Shown one piece after another: positions 48,631-56,239 of a stretch of DNA of 56,375 nucleotides. The DNA is taken from assembly GCF_019192735.1 (NCBI RefSeq), contig NZ_JAHTKP010000049.1:1-56375 (forward strand), in the 5' to 3' direction. Under the pieces are notes generated by a model, which saw only the letters and a program-made list of their open reading frames with translations, was not told the origin of the DNA and made no database searches. The DNA is from Kitasatospora aureofaciens. Its GTDB lineage: Bacteria; Actinomycetota; Actinomycetes; Streptomycetales; Streptomycetaceae. The first letter of the stretch is position 1, and each line of letters begins with the position of its first letter. Made by a program: the position numbers and the translations under genes.

Positions 48631-49224
48631 ATGACAGACGCACCGCTCGGCCGCAGCGCCGTATACAAGGTCCTGACCACCGGCTACGTGGGCTCCACCG
48701 GCCCCGGGGTCGCCGCGACCGTCTCCTACGTATCCGACGCAGGACGGCACGTGATCTTCGACCCTGGCATGGTGGCAAGCCCCGACCACATCCTCGCCCC
48801 GCTCGCGGAGCTGGGCCTCGGCCCCGAGGACATCACCGACGTGGTGCTCAGCCACCACCACCCGGACAACACCATGAACGTCGGCCTCTTCGGCCGCGCC
48901 CGGGTGCACGACCACAAGGTCGAGTACCAGGGTGACCAGTGGACGAACCGGGACGCCGAAGGCTACGAACTCACCCCCTCGCTGCGCCTGATCCGCACCC
49001 CCGGCCACAGCCCCGAGGACATCACGCTGCTGGCGGGCACGGACTCGGGCGTGGTCGCCTTCGCCGGCGACCTGTGGTGGCACGCGAGCGGCCCGGCGGA
49101 CGATCCGGTAGCACCCGATCGCGAAGTGCTGCGCGCCTCCCGGCTGCGTGTGCTGGCTGAGGCAGACCTGATCGTGCCCGGCCACGGCGGCCCGTTCAAG
49201 GCCGACGACTCCACCCCGCGCTAG
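48631..49224 (+). CDS. MBL-fold metallo-hydrolase (MBLAC1-like)
   Basis: This 197-residue protein has the metal motif VVLSHHHPDNTMN (His-x-His-x-Asp, with Asn where the last His usually is), TPGHSPEDITLLAG, FAGDLWWHASGP and VPGHGGPF. This resembles the glyoxalase-II/MBLAC1 branch. The His-to-Asn change leaves one metal site weakened. The role is probably hydrolysis of a thioester or detoxification product. ATG 48631 follows GATTGAGG. Divergent from the GlxA regulator. Confidence 0.87.
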   Translation: MTDAPLGRSAVYKVLTTGYVGSTGPGVAATVSYVSDAGRHVIFDPGMVASPDHILAPLAELGLGPEDITDVVLSHHHPDNTMNVGLFGRARVHDHKVEYQGDQWTNRDAEGYELTPSLRLIRTPGHSPEDITLLAGTDSGVVAFAGDLWWHASGPADDPVAPDREVLRASRLRVLAEADLIVPGHGGPFKADDSTPR

Positions 49225-49505
49225 GCCGTTTCGTCTGGATCACTGCGCCCGACTCACCGGTTGGGGCGGGTCATGTCACGCTCGTCGCTGTTGCGCTGCT
49301 GGTAGGTCCCGCAGCCGGGCGGGTGTGAGGCTCCCCGAGGTGGTCGGTGGTCGAGGCCGCCGAAAAGGATTGGGCGAGGACCGATGACTTTCTCCGTGAT
49401 CCACAGTCAGAAACAGTGGTAGGTACGCTGCGGGTCGCGAGTACGGTCGAAGCGTGCACCGACTTGACCTGCTGAGAACCAGATCGAGACACCGAGGAAC
49501 CTTAG
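49225..49505. other. Intergenic stretch without genes
   Basis: Nothing coding is seen in these 281 nt. It precedes the RibD-C reductase and must hold its promoter. No clear -35/-10 pair stands out. Confidence 0.4.
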
Positions 49506-50078
49506 ATGCGTACCCTGATCAGCACTGCCTTCATCTCGCTCGATGGTGTCGTGGAGGGCCCGGGCGGTGAGCCCGGTTACCGGAACTCCGGGTGGACCTT
49601 CAAGGATGTCGAGTTCCTCCCCGAGGCATTCGACATCAAGGGTCGGGAGCAGAAGGAAGCCACCGCGATGCTGCTGGGCCGGGCCAGCTACGAGGTGTTC
49701 AGCCCGGTGTGGCCGGACATGGCGGACTTCGCCGACTACAAGGTGATGCCGAAGTACGTCGTCTCCTCCACGCTCACCGAGGATGACCTGGTCACGAACT
49801 GGGGCGAGACCACGATCCTGCGCTCGCTCGACGACGTCGCCGCGCTGAAGGAGACCGAGGGCGGCCCGATCATCGTCCACGGCAGCGCCGCCCTGAACCA
49901 GAGCCTCGCCGACGCCGGCCTGATCGACCGTTACCACCTGCTCGTCTTCCCACTCCTGCTCGGCGCGGGCAAGCGTCTGTTCAGCACCACGGACAAGGAC
50001 ACCCAGAAGCTGAAGCTGGTCGAGCACGAGGCCTACGCCAACGGCTTGCAGAAGAACGTGTTCGAGGTCGTCCGCTGA
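49506..50078 (+). CDS. Dihydrofolate reductase-like protein (RibD C-terminal domain)
   Basis: This 190-residue protein has RTLISTAFISLDGVVEGPGG, TAMLLGRASYEVFSPVWP, KYVVSSTL, LRSLDDVAALKETEGGPIIVHGSAALNQSL and YHLLVFPLLLGAGKRLF. This is the RibD_C / YwjB pattern of NADPH-binding reductases. It lacks the true DHFR folate residues, and its substrate is unknown. GAGG lies 9 nt before ATG 49506. Confidence 0.9.
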   Translation: MRTLISTAFISLDGVVEGPGGEPGYRNSGWTFKDVEFLPEAFDIKGREQKEATAMLLGRASYEVFSPVWPDMADFADYKVMPKYVVSSTLTEDDLVTNWGETTILRSLDDVAALKETEGGPIIVHGSAALNQSLADAGLIDRYHLLVFPLLLGAGKRLFSTTDKDTQKLKLVEHEAYANGLQKNVFEVVR

Positions 50079-50224
50079 CAAGGCTCCCGGTGAGCTGGAG
50101 CGTGTGGAGGGCTCTGTCCGGCTGATCCTTGGCTCGCAGCCCTGGCCTCCTGAGAGCGGGGCCGGCTTGAGGGGAATGATCGCCCGAGCCGGGTCTGTTG
50201 CACTGGCGTGGTTCGGGGGAGTCC

Positions 50225-50390
50225 AGGAGGCCGCTCTCCCAGGCCCGGGCGGCGATCCCGACACGGGGCGCGGGTGACGCCGATGCCGTCCAGCCCCGGC
50301 ATCCGGATGTCGACCAGGCACACGTCCGGGCTTGGTCGGCGGGCGAGTTCGACCGCGTCGGCGCCGTCGGCGGCCTCGCCCACCCTTCGC
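50225..50390 (-). pseudogene. Fragment of a response-regulator receiver domain
   Basis: On the minus strand VGEAADGADAVELARRPSPDVCLVDIRMPGLDGIGVTRA is the phospho-acceptor region of a NarL/LuxR-type response regulator (Asp in LVDIRMPGLDG). Both ends are lost. It abuts the PIN remnant on the other strand. The 800-nt zone 50.08-50.90 kb holds only such scars. Confidence 0.7.
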
Positions 50391-50399
50391 CACCCTGCC

Positions 50400-50650
50400 G
50401 GCCGTCCTGGCCGCCCTCGCCTCCGGTGGATTCTCTCTGGACTGCGGATCGTGCACGTGGGGGACGAGGAGGCCCGAGCGGCTTCCGCGATGCTGATCGC
50501 CGCAGGTCTCCACAGCCACAAGTACGCGATCGACGCGGCAGTGGCCGAGATGGCGTTGCGGCAGCAGCGGCCGGTCGTCGTGCTGACCTCGGACATCGAC
50601 GGCATGGCCGAGCTCTGCGGTGATCGCGTCCGTCTCGTGGCCGTCCGACG
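50400..50650 (+). pseudogene. Remnant of a PIN-domain (VapC-like) toxin
   Basis: On the plus strand LRIVHVGDEEARAASAMLIAAGLHSHKYAIDAAVAEMALRQQRPVVVLTSDIDGMAELCGDRVRLVAV (from 50442) matches the C-terminal half of PIN-domain ribonuclease toxins (Asp of AIDAAVA, TSDIDGMAEL). The N-terminal half with the first catalytic Asp is absent and the upstream frame is shifted (LPAVLAALASGG in another frame). Not functional; no antitoxin nearby. Confidence 0.65.
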
Positions 50651-50905
50651 GTCGCCGTTCGACGACAGGCCGGATCGGAAGCAGGACCACCGAGAAGGTA
50701 GTACGTCCCGCCCGGTGTCACTCTCAACCCTGCGGACATCGACCGCAGCCCACCCGCCCCGACCGACGCCGAGCAGCGCCGCAGGGCACCCGCCATCGCT
50801 GACCATCCGGGACGCCTGCAGCGCTCCTGCCCCGCGCGGTGCAGTGGCCGGCAGGACGGGAGGACCTGCCGATGCCACCCTGCTCGCTGGGCGGCATCGA
50901 AGGTT

Positions 50906-51361
50906 CTACAGGGTGGGCGACGGCGGGCGTTCGAAGAAGGTCTCCAGGGAGACTGTCGCCTGGGTGCCGCTCACCCCGTCGATCGCGTACAACCGGCGCA
51001 GCACGTCCTGTAGTTGCTCCGTAGTGGTCGAGCGCACCTTCACCAGGACCGAGGCGCTGCCGGCGATGACGTGGGCCTCTTCGATCTCCGGGATCGCGGC
51101 GAAGGCCGCGGCGGAGTCCCCCATCCAGGCCGAGGACTCGACCATCACGAACGCGAGCACGCCGAGCCCGAGCGCCTTCGGATCGACCTCGACCGTTGTG
51201 CGCCGGACGACCCCGCGCTCTCGGAGCTTGCGGACCCGCTCGTGTGTGGCGCCGGCCGAGAGCCCGACCGCCTTGCCCAGGGTGGCGTAGGCCTGCCCGG
51301 CGTCCTGCTGCAGCAGCGCGACCAGCGCGCGGTCGATCTCGTCGAGGTTCTCCGATGCCAT
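50906..51361 (-). CDS. Lrp/AsnC family transcriptional regulator
   Basis: This 151-residue protein has the N-terminal HTH LDEIDRALVALLQQDAGQAYATLGKAVGLSAGATHERVRKLRERGVVR (about 5-52) and a RAM ligand domain (VLAFVMVESS, EIEEAHVIAGSASVLVKVRSTTTEQLQDVLRRLYAIDGV). It senses an amino acid or similar small molecule. ATG 51361 has no ribosome site; TATGGT about 7 nt upstream suggests leaderless translation. It is divergent from the SMP-30 gene with a palindrome between them. Confidence 0.93.
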   Translation of the reverse strand: MASENLDEIDRALVALLQQDAGQAYATLGKAVGLSAGATHERVRKLRERGVVRRTTVEVDPKALGLGVLAFVMVESSAWMGDSAAAFAAIPEIEEAHVIAGSASVLVKVRSTTTEQLQDVLRRLYAIDGVSGTQATVSLETFFERPPSPTL

Positions 51362-51400
51362 GTAGCAACCATATCGGCTTCTGCCATACTCAAGAAGAAC

Positions 51401-51420
51401 CGAATGACATTCGGCATAAT
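51401..51420. promoter_or_regulatory. Palindrome and -10 box between Lrp and SMP-30 genes
   Basis: CGAATGACATTCG (51401-51413) is a perfect 13-bp palindrome and ends 1 nt before a CATAAT -10-like box (51415-51420) of the SMP-30 gene. A bound Lrp dimer would sit on the promoter. Confidence 0.6.
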
Positions 51421-51438
51421 GGCTTCAAGGGGTGGACT

Positions 51439-52368
51439 GTGTCTGGTGAGATCAAGCATGGCCTGTACGAGATCCTGGACGAGCGCTTCCGTGCCGGGAA
51501 GTGCGCCAACGGCGACCACCGGCTGGAGAAGCTGTACGGAGACTGCCGCTGGGCCGAAGGGCCGGTCTACCTCCCGGCCTGGCGCCAACTCGTCTTCAGT
51601 GACATCCCCAACGACCGGATGCTCCGCTGGGACGAGGCCACGGGGAGGGTCGGTCAGTTCCGCGCCCCGGCCGGCCACAGCAACGGCAACACCCTGGACC
51701 GCGAGGGCCGCCTCATCACCTGCGAGCAGGGCAACCGCCAGGTGACCCGTACCGAGCACGACGGCTCGGTCACCGTGCTCGCAGACCGCTACCAGGGCAA
51801 GCGGCTCAACTCGCCCAACGACGCGGTGGTGCACTCCGACGGCTCGGTGTGGTTCTCCGACCCGGACTTCGGCATCACCAGCGACTACGAGGGCCATCGC
51901 GCCGACAGCGAGATCGGCGCCTGCAACGTCTACCGCATCGACCCCGGCAGCGGTGAGGTGCAGCTCGTCGCGGACGGCTTCACCGGCCCCAACGGACTCG
52001 TCTTCTCACTCGACGAGCGGCAGTTGTTCGTGGCGGACAGCCGCGCCCGGCACATCCGCGTCTTCGACGTCCGCGAGGACGGCACCCTCTCAGACGGCAA
52101 GGTCTTCGCGGAGGCGCCGGACAGCAGCTTCGACAACATCCGCTTCGACGACGGCGGCCGGCTTTGGGCGGCGGCATTCGGCGACGGCATCCACTGCTAC
52201 GACCCAGACGGCACGCTCATCGGACGCATCCTCGTCCCCGAGTCCGTCTCGAACCTCGCCTTCGGCGGGCCGAAGAACAACCGCCTCTTCATCACCGCGT
52301 CCACCTCGGTGTACTCGCTCGTCATGGCGGTGACGGGGACCCATCGGGTGCGCCGGGTCCGGCCCTAG
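51439..52368 (+). CDS. SMP-30/gluconolactonase/LRE family lactonase
   Basis: This 309-residue six-bladed beta-propeller has WAEGPVYLPAWRQLVFSDIPNDRM (first metal Glu), GHSNGNTLDREGRLITCEQGNRQV, NSPNDAVVHSDGSVWFSDPDFGI (metal Asn/Asp), TGPNGLVFSLDERQLFVADS (metal Asn) and FDNIRFDDGGRLWAAAFGDGI. It opens sugar lactones. The GTG start follows AAGGGG. Immediately downstream is a broken aldo/keto reductase with its own ribosome site, suggesting a former two-gene sugar-metabolism operon under the Lrp regulator. Confidence 0.92.
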   Translation: MSGEIKHGLYEILDERFRAGKCANGDHRLEKLYGDCRWAEGPVYLPAWRQLVFSDIPNDRMLRWDEATGRVGQFRAPAGHSNGNTLDREGRLITCEQGNRQVTRTEHDGSVTVLADRYQGKRLNSPNDAVVHSDGSVWFSDPDFGITSDYEGHRADSEIGACNVYRIDPGSGEVQLVADGFTGPNGLVFSLDERQLFVADSRARHIRVFDVREDGTLSDGKVFAEAPDSSFDNIRFDDGGRLWAAAFGDGIHCYDPDGTLIGRILVPESVSNLAFGGPKNNRLFITASTSVYSLVMAVTGTHRVRRVRP

Positions 52369-52387
52369 CTCTCAGGGAGAAGAGGTC

Positions 52388-52758
52388 ATGGAGAACAGGA
52401 GACTGGGACGTACGGATCGGCAGGTCGGGGTGATCGGGCTCGGGCCCTGGCAGTTCGGCGCGGACTGGGGGCGGGTGGACGAGGCGGACACCCTCGGCAC
52501 GCTGCGCTGGAAGCGGGCGTGAACTTCATCGACACCGCCGACGAGTACGGGGACGGACGCAGCGAGCAGATCGTCGGCTCGGTCCTGCGGTCGCTCGCAC
52601 GGACGGGCGCCAAGGCGCCGACCGTGGCGACGAAGATGGGCCGATGGCTGGACCGTGCAGGACCTCTACGACGAACTGATCCGTCCGCAGGTCCACGACC
52701 GGTGGTGATCCGCTGCGTCGGTGCCACCGAGTCGAAGCGGGCGGCGCGGCGGACCTGA
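52388..52758 (+). pseudogene. Frameshifted and truncated aldo/keto reductase
   Basis: The gene begins MENRRLGRTDRQVGVIGLGPWQFGADWGRVDEADTLGTL with a good ribosome site (GGGAGAAGAGG), then loses frame. The next frame carries AGVNFIDTADEYGDGRSEQIVGSVLRSLARTGAKAPTVATKMGRW, the Asp/Tyr catalytic region of AKRs. The last two-thirds of the barrel is missing, with a short jump to an unrelated end. A deletion and at least one frameshift are visible. Confidence 0.8.
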
Positions 52759-52846
52759 GCGGCCCGAATGACCGGCCGAGGCCTCGCCCCCCAACGGAGG
52801 GCGGACCCCCACCGCGGCGCCGAAAGCGCAACCGCATCTGCGGAAC

Positions 52847-52885
52847 GACGAGGGCCCCGAGCGGAAACCGGTCGGGGCCCTCGTC
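52847..52885. terminator. Hairpin next to the second tRNA-Ser fragment
   Basis: GACGAGGGCCCCGA pairs perfectly (14 bp) with TCGGGGCCCTCGTC across 11 nt. It lies 18 nt beyond the tRNA 3' fragment on the minus strand. Confidence 0.65.
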
Positions 52886-52903
52886 CGCCCTGGTGGGCGG
52901 GTG

Positions 52904-52956
52904 CGGAGGATACGAGATTCGAACTCGTGAGGGGTTGCCCCCAACACGCTTTCCAA
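52904..52956 (-). repeat. Second 3' half of tRNA-Ser(GGA), candidate attachment-site remnant
   Basis: On the minus strand TTGGAAAGCGTGTT, variable arm GGGGGCAACCCC, GAGTTCGAATC and ATCCTCCG repeat the copy at 39.4 kb with few differences. CCA is not kept. On the plus strand ACTGTCCGG (52968) and TTCTGACCTGCG (52992) follow at exactly the same distances as in the other copy. Confidence 0.82.
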
Positions 52957-53009
52957 TTCTCCTCGGTACTGTCCGGGAGCGTTCGCATACATTCTGACCT
53001 GCGGTTTTC

Positions 53010-53284
53010 TAGTTGCTGGGGTGGCGATTGAACCAGCCTGAACGGCGGTGTACGAGACCAAAAATGAGACCACGCGCGGAGCTGGCGGTCGGGGTTCTGC
53101 ACACGGTTCCCGGTCAGGCCGGATCCGCGACGATGACGCAGACAGTCCACCTCCCCCCTGGGGGCGTCCTCGGTGGTGTCCTCACCGCAGCCACCAGTTC
53201 CTGGCCGGCGATCCGTCCTGCCCGCCGTGGGCCTCGCGCGTGCGCATCTTCGGGCAGGGTGGCAGCGTGGAGGAGGGGACCCGG
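53010..53284. other. Intergenic stretch at the island junction
   Basis: These 275 nt between the second tRNA fragment motifs and the SpoIIE gene hold no convincing gene. A frame running in from the left joins the SpoIIE protein without similarity or ribosome site. Confidence 0.4.
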
Positions 53285-56059
53285 ATGCGCGCGGGGACAG
53301 CCCGGATGCACACAGGGAGCATGCCCTTGAGCAAGGCACAGGACGGACCGGGGGAACACCGGTCCGCCTGGGGGCGGCTGCGCTCGCGGCTGCGGGTACG
53401 CAGTGTCGCTGGGCAGGTGTTCCTGTGGCTGCTGGTCGTCGTGGTGCTGCTGGTCGGCGCGGCCCTGACGACGCTTATCCTGCAGGCCCACGGCTTCGCC
53501 ACGAGTGATGCGGCGCACAGCACGCGCGCTGCGGCCGTCACGTTGTCGCGCTATCCCGGGTTGGCGGCTGCTCTCGACAGCGCCGATCCGACCGCGGTGC
53601 TGCAGCCGCTGGCCGTGGACGTGCAGAAGAGTGGCGGCTTCGACTACATCGTGATCTTCGGCACCGACGGGACCCGCTACGCCCAGACCGCCCATCCCGA
53701 GCTGATCGGAAAGCACGTCTACGGCAACTACCAGCCGGCCCTGAAGGGCCCGTACACCGTGACCGAGAACATACCGCTGGGACCCGACGTGGACACCACC
53801 GTGGCGATCACCAGGCCGGATGGTTCGGTCGCCGGTTTTCTCTCGGTGGGGTACTACGTCAAGAACACAGGCGGCGCGGTGAGCCGGCAGTTGCCGGTCC
53901 TGTTCGGCGGCGCGGTCGCCGCGGTCGCCGTGGGCACGGGCGGGGCGGTGCTGGTGCGTCGGCGGCTGCGCCGCCAGACGCACGGTCTGGGCCCGGCCGA
54001 GATGACGCGGATGTACGAGCACCACGACGCGGTGCTGCACGCGGTACGTGAGGGCGTGCTGATCGTCGGCGGGGACGGGCGGGTGGTGCTGGCGAACGAC
54101 GAGGCCCGGCGGCTGCTGGAGCTGCCTCCGGAGGTGGAGGGGCGGCCGGTCACCGAGCTGGGGCTCGATCCGGGGCTGGCGGCACTGCTGGTGTCGGGGC
54201 GGGCCGCCACCGACGAGGTGTACCCGGCCGAGGACCGGCTGCTCGCCGTGAACAACCGCCCCACCGCGCCGTTCGGCGGCGGGCCCGGCAGCGTCGCGAC
54301 GATCCGGGACACCACCGAGCTGCGGGCGCTGGCCGGGCAGGCCGAGGCGGCGCGGGCCCGGCTGAAGCTGCTCTACGACGCGGGGCTGCGGGTCGGCACC
54401 ACCCTGGACGTGGAGCGGACCGCCCAGGAGCTGGTCGACGCGGTGGTGCCGCGCTTCGCGGACTTCGCCACGGTCGAGCTGGCCGAGTCGGTGCTGCGCG
54501 GTGACGAGCCGCTCCCGGGCACGGGCACTGCGGGAGGCCCGCGGATCCGCCGGGTGGCCGCCGGCGGCATCCGCGAGGACCGGCCGTTCTACCCGGTGGG
54601 CTCGCAGATCAGCCCGCTGCCCGGCACACCGGAGGCCACTGCCCTGGAGAGCGGGCGGGCCACGCTGGCGGCCGATCTGCGTCAGGCACACGCCTGGCGG
54701 GCACGCGACCCGCAGACCGCCGACCGGATCCTCGCGTACGGGGTCCACTCGCTGATCTCCGCGCCGCTCAAGGCGCGCGGCCTGACCCTGGGCACGGCCA
54801 CGATCTGGCGCGCGGGGGAGTCCGAGCCGTTCGGGCCGGAGGACGTCACCTTCGCCGAGGAACTGGTCGCCCGCGCGGCGATCAGCATCGACAACGCCCG
54901 CCGCTACACCCGTGAGCACCGGATGGCCGAGACGCTGCAGCGCAGCCTGCTGCCCCGGGGACTGCCCGAGCAGAGCGCCCTGGAGGCGGCCTACCGCTAC
55001 CGGCCGGCCCAGCGAGGGGTGGGCGGGGACTGGTTCGACGTCATCCCGCTGCCCGGTTTCCGCGTGGCACTGGTCGTCGGCGACGTCGTCGGCCACGGCC
55101 TGCACGCCGCCGCCACCATGGGCCGGCTGCGCACCGCCGTCCTCAACTTCTCCGCCCTCGACCTGCCCCCGGACGAACTGCTCGCCCGCCTCGACGAACT
55201 GGTCGCCCACCTCGACCAGGGCGAACCCGCAGAAGACGACAAGACGGGGACGGTCACGGGCGCCACCTGCCTGTACGCGATCTACGACCCGGTCTCCGGA
55301 CACTGCGCCATGGCACGGGCGGGCCACCCCCCGCCCGCCCTGGTACACACCGACGGCAGCGTGGAGTTCGTCGACCTGCCCGCCGGCCCGCCACTCGGCG
55401 TGGGCGGCCTGCCCTTCGAAACCACCGAACTCCAGCTGGCACCCGGCACCACACTGGTCCTCTACACCGACGGGCTGGTCACGAACCGCGAGCGCGACCT
55501 GGAGACCGGACTCGCCGCGCTGCGCCGTTCCCTGGCGGAGGCCCATGCCGACGCATCCCCGGAGGAGACCTGCCGGGCCGTGTTCGACGCGCTGGTCCCG
55601 CCACACCCGAGTGACGACATCGCCCTCCTCGTCGCCCGCACCCGCCTGTTCGAGCCGTCTCAGGTGGCTACCTGGGACGTACCCGACGACTTCGCCGCCG
55701 TCTCCCGCATCCGCAACGCATGCGGCAACCAGCTGACCGCCTGGGGCCTGGAGGAACTGAGCTTCACCGCCGAGCTGATCCTCAGCGAACTGATCACCAA
55801 CGCCCTCCGCTACGGCACCGAGCCCATCCGCGTCCGCATGCTGCGCGACACCAGCCTGGTCTGCGAGGTCTCCGACGGCAGCAGCACCGCCCCCCACCTG
55901 CGCTACGCCGACGCCACGGACGAGGGTGGCCGGGGCCTGTTCCTGGTGGCCCAGCTGGCCGAACGATGGGGGACCAGATACACGGCCCGCGGCAAGGTCA
56001 TCTGGTCGGAGCAACCGCTGACCGCACCCGAGTTCCAGTTCGAGGCGATGTTGCTGTAG
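53285..56059 (+). CDS. Membrane sensor SpoIIE-type phosphatase fused to an anti-sigma-like HATPase
   Basis: This 924-residue protein has TM1 (about 42-67), an extracytoplasmic single-Cache-like sensor (68-200; FDYIVIFGTDGTRYAQTAHPELIGKH) and TM2 (about 203-224). A PAS domain (about 245-340), a GAF domain (about 365-545; YGVHSLISAPLKARG) and a PP2C/SpoIIE phosphatase (about 555-790; GGDWFDVIPLPG, VVGDVVGHGLHAAATMGRLR, LVLYTDGLVTNRERDLETGL, DDIALLVART) follow. The end is a GHKL ATPase (about 800-905; ELILSELITNALRYG, DEGGRGLFLVAQLAERWG). It combines RsbU- and RsbW-like activities, so it can both phosphorylate and dephosphorylate an anti-sigma antagonist. ATG 53285 follows GAGGAGGGG. Confidence 0.93.
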   Translation: MRAGTARMHTGSMPLSKAQDGPGEHRSAWGRLRSRLRVRSVAGQVFLWLLVVVVLLVGAALTTLILQAHGFATSDAAHSTRAAAVTLSRYPGLAAALDSADPTAVLQPLAVDVQKSGGFDYIVIFGTDGTRYAQTAHPELIGKHVYGNYQPALKGPYTVTENIPLGPDVDTTVAITRPDGSVAGFLSVGYYVKNTGGAVSRQLPVLFGGAVAAVAVGTGGAVLVRRRLRRQTHGLGPAEMTRMYEHHDAVLHAVREGVLIVGGDGRVVLANDEARRLLELPPEVEGRPVTELGLDPGLAALLVSGRAATDEVYPAEDRLLAVNNRPTAPFGGGPGSVATIRDTTELRALAGQAEAARARLKLLYDAGLRVGTTLDVERTAQELVDAVVPRFADFATVELAESVLRGDEPLPGTGTAGGPRIRRVAAGGIREDRPFYPVGSQISPLPGTPEATALESGRATLAADLRQAHAWRARDPQTADRILAYGVHSLISAPLKARGLTLGTATIWRAGESEPFGPEDVTFAEELVARAAISIDNARRYTREHRMAETLQRSLLPRGLPEQSALEAAYRYRPAQRGVGGDWFDVIPLPGFRVALVVGDVVGHGLHAAATMGRLRTAVLNFSALDLPPDELLARLDELVAHLDQGEPAEDDKTGTVTGATCLYAIYDPVSGHCAMARAGHPPPALVHTDGSVEFVDLPAGPPLGVGGLPFETTELQLAPGTTLVLYTDGLVTNRERDLETGLAALRRSLAEAHADASPEETCRAVFDALVPPHPSDDIALLVARTRLFEPSQVATWDVPDDFAAVSRIRNACGNQLTAWGLEELSFTAELILSELITNALRYGTEPIRVRMLRDTSLVCEVSDGSSTAPHLRYADATDEGGRGLFLVAQLAERWGTRYTARGKVIWSEQPLTAPEFQFEAMLL

Positions 56060-56239
56060 AGCCTGCGTGGCGGAGGTGGTCCTGGAGGCTGGTGCAGTCG
56101 CCGAGCCGGGCGAGGATCATGTCGGCCTCGTGGGCCCTCCTTACGCCGCCGACCAGCCGCTGACCACCCCCGGCCGCGGCACACCTCTCCCGTATTGGAG
56201 CCGTGGGGCGAGGCGGCGCTGTGGGAGTTCGCTTCCTGA
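56060..56239. other. Gap between convergent phosphatase genes
   Basis: No gene or clear terminator is seen in these 180 nt. Confidence 0.4.

Larger units (their letters stand above)
39412..52956. mobile_element. Putative 13.5-kb genomic island bounded by tRNA-Ser(GGA) 3' repeats
   Basis: Direct repeats of the tRNA 3' half with matching arm motifs flank this segment. Content is accessory: serine hydrolase, monooxygenase, SARP-like regulator, oxidoreductases, GlxA, MBL, RibD-C, Lrp, SMP-30, plus broken genes. No integrase, excisionase or transfer gene is present, so if this is an island it is no longer self-mobile. Geometry predicts the intact tRNA to the right of the window. Confidence 0.45.

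Noticed and set aside
53114..56014. 966-codon minus-strand frame opposite the SpoIIE sensor
   Set aside because: Shadow of a multi-domain protein with clear motifs on the plus strand.
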